DNA of 5,257 bases from DASUZD01 sp036377055 (GTDB lineage: Bacteria; Actinomycetota; Thermoleophilia; Gaiellales; Gaiellaceae): positions 1 to 5,257 of the forward strand of contig DASUZD010000356.1 in the NCBI GenBank assembly GCA_036377055.1, in the 5' to 3' direction. A program made the position numbers and the translations under genes. The first letter of the stretch is position 1; every line of letters starts with the position of its first letter. Under the pieces are notes generated by a model. The model saw nothing but the letters and a program-made list of their open reading frames with translations. It ran no database searches and had not been told where the DNA came from. Positions 1 to 5,257 of this stretch are shown here, piece after piece.

Positions 1-1083
1 GACCTCGGCGGCGTCGTGCAGCGGGCCTGACGGGAGCCGGTGCGCCGTACCCGCCACCTCGCGGATCGCTTCGTCGGCGAGCTCGATCAGCGCGTCGTCG
101 AAGAGGATCGGCTCGATCGACCAGATCCGCTCCCAGTCGACGTCGATCCGCTCCTCTTCTGCGAAGCGCCGGGAGGCTGCCTCCGCGTTGCTCCGCATCT
201 CGGCGAGCTTCGTGGCGTCGAGGTGACGCTGGTCGAGCAGGCACACGGCCGTCTCGACGACCGACGTGACGATGCCCGGCTTGGTGACGACGCCGCCCAT
301 CGTGCAGACGGCGCCCTCGCCGGTTCGCTTGGCGATCTCGCGGATCTCGAGCTCTAGCTTCGCGGCGCCCGCCAGAGCGTCGCGCCGCTGGTCCATCGGC
401 GTCGACCCCGCGTGCGCTGCCTGGCCCCTCCACGTCACGCGCGAGCGCTCGACGCCGAAGGTCCCGAGCACGACGCCGAGCGGGAGGTCCATCGACTCGA
501 GGACGGGACCCTGCTCGATGTGGAGCTCGAGGTAGGCGACCGCGCTCTCGAGCTGCCTGCGCGCCTCGAGCGCTCGGTCGAGGTCGACGCCGTACGCCCC
601 GACCGCATCCGGTAGCGACACCCCGTTCGCGTCCTGGAGCTTCCGCAGCTCGTCCTGGTCGGCCATCGAGCCGGCGGCCGCGCTCGAGCCGAAGAGCGAC
701 CGGCCGAAGCGCGCGCCCTCCTCGTCCGCCCAGTTCACGAGCCGGACCGTCACCGCGGGCTCGCCCTCCTCCGCGATCCGCCGCAGCACCTCGACGCCGG
801 CCATGACGTTCAGCGCGCCGTCGAGCCAGCCGCCGTTCGGGACGGAGTCGATGTGCCCGCCGATCAGGAGCGCACGGTCGTCCCGGCCGGGGAGCGTGAA
901 CCACTGGTTGGCGGCCTCGTCGGTCTCCTCACGCGCGCCCGTCCCCTCGAGCTTCCCGGAGAGCCATTCGCGCGCCCGCGCCCACGTCTCGGTCCAGGCG
1001 ACCCGCTGCGCGCCGTTCTCGTCGCCGGTGAGGTCGCGCAGCTCGCGAAGCTCGGCGACCGTGCGCGAGGGGTCGAGCGGCAT
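1..1083 (-). CDS. Zn-dependent M20-family amidase, N-carbamoyl-amino acid hydrolase / beta-ureidopropionase type (partial, C-terminus off the left edge)
   Basis: The minus strand reads open from ATG at 1083-1081 to the window edge, giving 361 residues without a stop. Motifs of the hydantoinase/carbamoylase branch of peptidase family M20 appear in order: GGHIDSVPNGG at 75-85 (His77, first metal ligand), LDG with bridging Asp88, DEEGARFG at 120-127 (Glu121 likely catalytic base, Glu122 metal ligand), ELHIEQGPVLE at 186-196 (His188, metal ligand), HAGSTPMDQRRDAL at 224-237 (dimerisation/substrate region), DQRHLD at 284-289, and SGPLHDAAE at 352-360 (His356, last metal ligand). The family is usually a little over 400 residues, so a short C-terminal piece is missing. 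Such enzymes are cytoplasmic and hydrolyse N-carbamoyl amino acids to amino acid, CO2 and ammonia. A divergent transporter and dihydropyrimidinase favour N-carbamoyl-beta-alanine as substrate; allantoate amidohydrolase is the main alternative. No clear ribosome binding site precedes the ATG, and no other in-frame start lies in the gap. Confidence 0.93.
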   Translation of the reverse strand, partial: MPLDPSRTVAELRELRDLTGDENGAQRVAWTETWARAREWLSGKLEGTGAREETDEAANQWFTLPGRDDRALLIGGHIDSVPNGGWLDGALNVMAGVEVLRRIAEEGEPAVTVRLVNWADEEGARFGRSLFGSSAAAGSMADQDELRKLQDANGVSLPDAVGAYGVDLDRALEARRQLESAVAYLELHIEQGPVLESMDLPLGVVLGTFGVERSRVTWRGQAAHAGSTPMDQRRDALAGAAKLELEIREIAKRTGEGAVCTMGGVVTKPGIVTSVVETAVCLLDQRHLDATKLAEMRSNAEAASRRFAEEERIDVDWERIWSIEPILFDDALIELADEAIREVAGTAHRLPSGPLHDAAEV

Positions 1084-1128
1084 CGGCGCGAGCTTAACCC
1101 CGCGCCGTCGGTGTGTTAAGGATGGGGC
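1084..1128. promoter_or_regulatory. Short divergent intergenic region with an inverted repeat (candidate promoter/operator)
   Basis: These 45 bp separate the minus-strand amidase from the plus-strand transporter operon, so at least the amidase promoter should lie here or inside the permease gene. The gap holds a perfect 6-bp inverted repeat: CTTAAC at 1093-1098 and GTTAAG at 1115-1120. The arms are 16 bp apart, or 22 bp centre to centre, about two helical turns. They are the only AT-rich patches in the gap. Read on the minus strand, the GTTAAG at 1098-1093 sits 9 nt before the amidase ATG, which would fit a -10-like box for a nearly leaderless mRNA. The right arm overlaps the permease ribosome binding site. 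Function as operator or promoter is inference only. Confidence 0.4.
1118..1122 (+). promoter_or_regulatory. Ribosome binding site AAGGA for permease 1
   Basis: AAGGA lies 6 nt before the GTG at 1129. This supports the GTG as the start of the first transporter gene. It shares AAG with the right arm of the inverted repeat, so a protein bound there could affect both transcription and the leader. Confidence 0.6.
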
Positions 1129-2006
1129 GTGTCGGCCATCGCAGTCGAGCGTCCTCGCGAGCCGCGGGCCGAGCGCGTGCGCGCGGCACTCGGCCGCGGC
1201 GCCGTCTTCGTCCTCGTCGCCGCGCTTCTCTGGGGCGCGTGGGAGGGCTACCGGTGGCTCTGGATGCACGAGCACTGGACCAAGCCGTTCCTCGTGGACG
1301 ACATCTCGATGCCGCACCTCCACCTGATCGCCCGCCAACTCTTCGAGCCCGCGCGCGTGAACGGCCCCCTCCTGATCACGATCCTCTGGCACTCGGCGCT
1401 CTTCACCGCGAAGGAGGCGGCGGTCGGCTTCGCGATCGGCGCTTCCGTCGGCTTCGTCCTCGGCGTCGTCCTCGCCCACTTCCGGATCCTCCAGCGCGGG
1501 CTCCTGCCGTACATCGTCGCCTCGCAGACGATCCCGATCATCGCGATCGCGCCGATGGTCGTCGTCGGGCTCGGGAACTACAACATCGCGGCCTGGCTCC
1601 GGGTCGCCGTGATCGCCGCGTACCTGACCTTCTTCCCGGTGACCGTGAACACGCTCCGCGGCCTCCAGTCGGCCGAGCCGCGAGCGCTGGAGCTGATGCA
1701 CTCGTACGCAGCGAGCCGCTGGGCGATCCTCTGGAAGCTGCGCGTCCCGTCGTCGCTGCCGTACCTCTTCTCGGCGTTCAAGGTCTCGGCGACGGCGAGC
1801 GTCGTGGGCGCGATCATCGGCGAGGCGCCGTCGTCGATCCCGAACGGCCTCGGCGGCGCGATCATCAACTTCAACCAGTACTACGCGCTCGAGCCGAAGA
1901 ACCTCTGGGCCACGAACCTCGTCGCCGCCGCGCTCGGGATCTTCTTCTTCGTCGCGGTGGTCGTGGTCGAGAAGCTGGTCGTCCGGCGCGCGCCGGAGCA
2001 CGTCGC

Positions 2007-2010
<4 letters not shown>
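1129..2010 (+). CDS. ABC transporter permease 1, nitrate/taurine/pyrimidine-type (BPD_transp_1)
   Basis: This 293-residue integral membrane protein is one of two different permease subunits encoded here. Hydrophobic segments lie roughly at residues 22-42, 95-116, 126-149, 156-177, 212-232 and 262-283, the six-helix plan of this importer family. The cytoplasmic EAA loop that docks on the ATPase is at about 188-211, with SYAAS at 192-196 and VPSSLP at 206-211. The segment TIPIIAIAPM at 134-143 is typical of the SsuC/TauC/ThiX-like group. The start is GTG with AAGGA 6 nt upstream; residues 1-20 form a charged, Arg-rich cytoplasmic tail. The stop overlaps the ATPase start by 4 nt (ATGA), indicating translational coupling. 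Substrate specificity cannot be read from the permease; the neighbouring dihydropyrimidinase and carbamoylase suggest a pyrimidine or hydantoin. I recall similar two-permease systems being labelled pyrimidine ABC transporters in subsystem-based annotations. Confidence 0.92.
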
Positions 2011-2806
<796 letters not shown>

Positions 2807-2810
<4 letters not shown>

Positions 2811-3634
2811 GCGTGATGGCGCAGCCGATCCCGCAGGGGACGATCGTGAGCCGAGTGGGCCGGCGCGCGCAGGACTGGATCCCGGCCGTCGTCGTCTTCG
2901 GGCTCGGGATCGCCGCGTGGCAGTGGCTGATCCCCGATGTCTTCCACGTCCAGCGCTTCCTGCTCCCGCGCTTCTCCGCGGTGATGAGCACGTTCTGGCA
3001 CGAACGGGGGACACTCTGGAGCGCCGGTTGGTTCACGTTCAAGGAGGCCGTCGCCGGCTTCGCGCTCGGGTGCAGCGTGGCGCTCGCGATCGCCGTCGTC
3101 CTCTCGCGCTGGAAGCGCGTCGGCGGCGCGTTCATGCCCTACGCGATCGCCGCGAACGCGATCCCGATCATCGCCTTCGCGCCGATCACGAACGCGTGGT
3201 TCGGCCTGCTGAGCCCGTGGTCGAAGATCGTGATCGCGGCGGTGCTCTGCTTCTTCCCGGTGCTCGTCAACGCGCTCCGAGGGCTCACTTCCGTCGATCC
3301 TGAGTCGCTCGAGCTGATGCGCTCCTACGCGGCGAGCGAGCGCGCCGTCTACCGCCGCGTCCGGATCCCGACCTCGCTCCCGTTCGTCTTCACGGCCTTG
3401 AAGGTTGCGTCGGTACTCGCGATGATCGGGGCCGTCGTGGGCGACTACTTCGGCGGATCCACGAGATCGCTCGGCGTCCAGGTCCAGTCCTCGGTCTCGC
3501 TGTCCCAGTTCGAGACGGCGTGGGCGGCGATCCTGGTCGCGAGCATCCTCGGGATCGCGTTCTACACCGCGATCGCGGTGGTGGAGCGCTTCGCGCTGGC
3601 GTGGCACCCGTCGACGAGAGGGGCGAGCGAATGA
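2807..3634 (+). CDS. ABC transporter permease 2, nitrate/taurine/pyrimidine-type (BPD_transp_1)
   Basis: The second membrane subunit has 275 residues from GTG 2807, or 272 from ATG 2816. Hydrophobic segments lie near residues 24-42, 82-101, 110-134, 139-160, 193-213 and 237-258. The EAA loop is at about 169-192, with SYAAS at 173-177 and IPTSLP at 187-192. It is clearly paralogous to permease 1: both share an AIPII/TIPII segment in helix 3, an FFPV...NxLRGL stretch, ELMxSYAAS and the same loop layout. Permease 1 carries an extra N-terminal tail, and the periplasm-facing segments differ (WFGLLSPWSK, 131-140, here). The importer is therefore most likely a permease heterodimer, unlike the homodimers of many taurine or sulfonate systems. 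The GTG start is preferred because of the overlap and the upstream AGGAGG. The stop overlaps the binding-protein ATG (ATGA). Confidence 0.92.
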
Positions 3635-4773
3635 GCTACGAGCGAGGAGGGCGCATGCAGAGGTACAGGTGGGTGGTCGTCGCCGCAGCCGCGGCGGCCG
3701 TCGCCGCGGCGATCACCGCGGGGCTGGCGACGGCGGGCGGCACGGCGAAGCACTCGGCGAAGGCGACGAAGGTCACGGTGCAGCTGAAGTGGGTGACGCA
3801 GGCGCAGTTCGCCGGTTACTACGCGGCCAAGGCCAAAGGCTTCTACAACCAGGTGGGCCTCGACGTGAACATCAAGGTCGGCGGGCCCGACATCAGCCCG
3901 GAGCAGGTCGTCCTCGGCAAGCAGGCCGAGTTCGGGGTCAACTGGCTCCCGAGCCTCCTCGCCCAGCGCGACACCGGCAACGACCTCGTCGACATCGGCC
4001 AGGTCTTCACGCGCAGCGGCACGACCGAGGTGACCTGGAAGTCGAGCGGGATCAACTCCTTCAAGAAAATGCGGGGGAAGAAGTTCGGGGTCTGGATCCT
4101 CGGCAACGAGTTCGAGCAGGAGGCCGCGCTCGTCAAGAACGGGCTCGACCCGCACAAGGACGTCACGCTCGTCAAGCAGAACTTCGACGTGATCCCGTTC
4201 CTCAAGCACCAGATCGACGCGACCTCGGCGATGACGTACAACGAGCTCGCGCAGATCCTCGAGGCGAAGAACCCGAAGACGGGCAAGCTCTACACGCTGA
4301 ACGACCTGAACGTCTTCAAGATGGCCTCGCTCGGGACGGGGATGCTCCAGGACCTGATCTTCGTCCGGGGCGACTGGATCAAGGACAAGAAGAACCAGGC
4401 GACGGCGGTGAAGTTCCTCCAAGGCACGTTCAAGGGCTGGGCGTACTGCCGTGACCACCTCACGGAGTGCGTGAACATCGTGCTCGCCAATGGCCCCGCG
4501 CTGCCCAAGGGCCATCAGACCTGGCAGATGAACGAGATCAACGCGCTGATCTGGCCGAACAAGCTCGGGGTCGGCGTCATGGATCCGGCCTCGTTCAAGA
4601 ACACGGCGCGGATCGCATACAAGTTCAAGGTGATCAAGAAGCCGGCGACGAGCGCGGCGTACCGGTCAGACCTGGCCAAGAAGGCCGTGGCCAACCTGAA
4701 GAAGCAGGGTGTGGACGTCTACGGCAAGGGCTGGAAGAAGAAGGTCGTGACGCTCACAGCGGGCGGCAAGTAA
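3631..4773 (+). CDS. NMT1/THI5-like ABC transporter substrate-binding protein, secreted
   Basis: This 380-residue protein would bind the solute outside the membrane and deliver it to the permeases. After a signal sequence (hydrophobic residues about 14-32, AXA-type site ATA at 33-35) the NMT1/THI5-like domain begins with VQLKWVTQAQFAGYYAAKAKGFY at about 50-72, followed by VGLDVNIKVGGPD (75-87). The LKW...QFAGYY...GFY...GLDV pattern is a hallmark of the group that binds hydroxymethylpyrimidine-like, riboflavin-like and pyrimidine ligands. The HMP-synthesising THI5 enzymes share this fold, but export and the transporter neighbours argue for a binding protein. There is no lipobox cysteine; the only cysteines are Cys273 and Cys280. 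ATG 3631 overlaps the permease stop; ATG 3655, 24 nt downstream behind AGGAGG, would give 372 residues and a shorter n-region. Mature residues are strikingly Lys-rich (about 42 Lys, 7 Arg from residue 36). The ligand is inferred from context. Confidence 0.92.
   Translation: MSYERGGRMQRYRWVVVAAAAAAVAAAITAGLATAGGTAKHSAKATKVTVQLKWVTQAQFAGYYAAKAKGFYNQVGLDVNIKVGGPDISPEQVVLGKQAEFGVNWLPSLLAQRDTGNDLVDIGQVFTRSGTTEVTWKSSGINSFKKMRGKKFGVWILGNEFEQEAALVKNGLDPHKDVTLVKQNFDVIPFLKHQIDATSAMTYNELAQILEAKNPKTGKLYTLNDLNVFKMASLGTGMLQDLIFVRGDWIKDKKNQATAVKFLQGTFKGWAYCRDHLTECVNIVLANGPALPKGHQTWQMNEINALIWPNKLGVGVMDPASFKNTARIAYKFKVIKKPATSAAYRSDLAKKAVANLKKQGVDVYGKGWKKKVVTLTAGGK
3645..3650 (+). promoter_or_regulatory. AGGAGG supporting an alternative start of the binding protein at ATG 3655
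   Basis: This perfect AGGAGG lies only 4 nt before ATG 3655, which is tight. The other start, ATG 3631, has an AGAGGGG-like purine run at about 3617-3623, 7 nt upstream, plus the 4-nt overlap with permease 2. From 3655 the signal peptide begins MQRYRW, a very standard short positive n-region. Both starts are plausible; the choice does not change the mature protein. Confidence 0.45.
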
Positions 4774-4805
4774 GAGGCAGCTAGCCGAGAGGAGGGAGAT
4801 CCGCG
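4774..4805 (+). promoter_or_regulatory. 32-bp gap with strong ribosome binding site for the dihydropyrimidinase
   Basis: The gap contains AGGAGG at 4790-4795, 10 nt before ATG 4806, extended by flanking purines. I see no hairpin followed by a T-run, so no terminator is apparent. The enzyme gene probably continues the transporter operon. Confidence 0.6.
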
Positions 4806-5257
4806 ATGTCAGTTCTGATCAAGGGGGGCCGCGTCCTGACCGCCGCCGACGACTACGTGGGCGACGTCTACGTGGAAGGCGAGCGGATCTCCCTCATCGG
4901 CGAGAGCCTGGACGTCCAGGCCGACAAGGCGATCGACGCGACGGGGAAGTACGTCCTGCCGGGGTGCGTCGACCCGCACACGCATCTCGACATGCCCTTC
5001 GGAGGCACGGTCACGATCGACGACGTCGAGTCGGGGCAGACCGCCGCCGCGTTCGGCGGGACGACCTGCCATGTCGACTTCATCATCCAGCCGCAGGGCG
5101 CGACCTTCGCCGACGCGCTCGACGAGTGGCGCGCCAAGGCCAACGGCAAGCAGGTGATCGACATGGGCTACCACATGGCGGTCACCGACCTGAAGGAGGG
5201 CGGGTCGCTCGAGGAGCTCGCGTCGCTCCCCGACCAGGGCATCACCTCGTACAAGCT
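4806..5257 (+). CDS. hydA: Dihydropyrimidinase / D-hydantoinase (partial, C-terminus off the right edge)
   Basis: The first 150 codons of a cyclic amidohydrolase are present; the family is usually about 450-500 residues. The N-terminal beta-sandwich piece MSVLIKGGRVLTAADDYVGDV leads into LPGCVDPHTHLDMPFGG at 51-67, whose His58 and His60 are the first two zinc ligands. GGTTCHVDFIIQ follows at 84-95, then GITSYK at 145-150. By family alignment Lys150 is the lysine that becomes carboxylated and bridges the two metals, and the window ends just after it. HLDMPFGGT is typical of bacterial dihydropyrimidinases and D-hydantoinases, separating them from dihydroorotases and allantoinases. The enzyme hydrolyses 5,6-dihydrouracil/dihydrothymine (or 5-substituted hydantoins) to N-carbamoyl amino acids in the cytoplasm, supplying the substrate of the divergent M20 amidase. 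Position 54 is Cys where Gly is common. Physiological substrate, pyrimidine or hydantoin, cannot be separated from this fragment. Confidence 0.94.
   Translation, partial: MSVLIKGGRVLTAADDYVGDVYVEGERISLIGESLDVQADKAIDATGKYVLPGCVDPHTHLDMPFGGTVTIDDVESGQTAAAFGGTTCHVDFIIQPQGATFADALDEWRAKANGKQVIDMGYHMAVTDLKEGGSLEELASLPDQGITSYK

Noticed and set aside
40..1119. Several plus-strand open frames opposite the amidase (40-357, 266-535, 412-615, 803-1327, 853-1119)
   Set aside because: The minus strand encodes a continuous M20 amidase with all metal-site motifs in order; the plus-strand frames have no family features.
1084..1128. Possible thiamin (TPP) riboswitch upstream of an NMT1/THI5-type transporter
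   Set aside because: The gap is only 45 bp, too short for a TPP riboswitch, and shows none of its conserved sequence.
1529..1558. Cluster of CGATC/GATC-like repeats, echoed near 3158-3187
   Set aside because: This is coding sequence for the conserved Ile/Pro/Ala helix of the permease paralogues with ATC codons; it is not a separate repeat element.
1113..2006. Upstream extension of the ATPase reading frame through permease 1
   Set aside because: The frame is open by chance but translates to Arg/Pro-rich sequence. The ATPase domain begins just after ATG 2007, which has the ATGA overlap, and permease 1 occupies the other frame with membrane segments.
3562..4515. Antisense open frame of 317 codons opposite the binding protein
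   Set aside because: Composition is almost only Arg, Leu, Val, Glu and Asp, the mirror of the plus-strand codon bias; the binding protein on the plus strand has clear family motifs.
4774..4805. Possible terminator between the binding protein and the dihydropyrimidinase
   Set aside because: No stable hairpin followed by a T-run is visible; the gap is mainly a purine-rich ribosome binding site.

Overview
The window is GC-rich and fully bacterial. It is packed with genes and codons ending in C or G (GTC, CTC, ATC, GAG, AAG). It reads as a solute-uptake and ring-degradation cluster. The composition and the protein flavour suggest a high-GC actinobacterium, possibly of the Thermoleophilia type. 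That placement is an impression from sequence style; no marker gene is present.

Layout: positions 1-1083 (minus strand) hold most of an M20-family Zn-dependent amidase of the N-carbamoyl amino acid / beta-ureidopropionase group, whose C-terminal end lies beyond the left edge. A 45-bp divergent intergenic gap (1084-1128) follows. Five plus-strand genes come next: ABC permease 1 (1129-2010), ABC ATPase (2007-2810), ABC permease 2 (2807-3634), an NMT1/THI5-like secreted substrate-binding protein (3631-4773), and the first 150 codons of a dihydropyrimidinase/hydantoinase (4806 to the right edge). The four transporter genes are joined by three successive 4-nt stop/start overlaps (ATGA, GTGA, ATGA). 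The dihydropyrimidinase follows after 32 bp with its own AGGAGG ribosome binding site. No intergenic stretch exceeds 45 bp.

How the genes fit together: the binding protein would capture a pyrimidine-like or hydantoin-like ring compound outside the membrane. The two different permeases and the ATPase would import it. The dihydropyrimidinase would open the dihydropyrimidine or hydantoin ring to an N-carbamoyl amino acid. The divergent M20 amidase would then remove the carbamoyl group, giving beta-alanine (or another amino acid), CO2 and ammonia. These are steps two and three of reductive pyrimidine catabolism. The first enzyme, dihydropyrimidine dehydrogenase, is not in the window. The substrate is inferred from neighbours and not shown by the sequence.

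I found no mobile element, RNA gene, CRISPR array or novel system. The points worth a second look are modest: a perfect inverted repeat in the divergent gap, a substrate-binding protein without a lipobox, its extreme lysine-over-arginine bias compared with its neighbours, and some start-site ambiguities.
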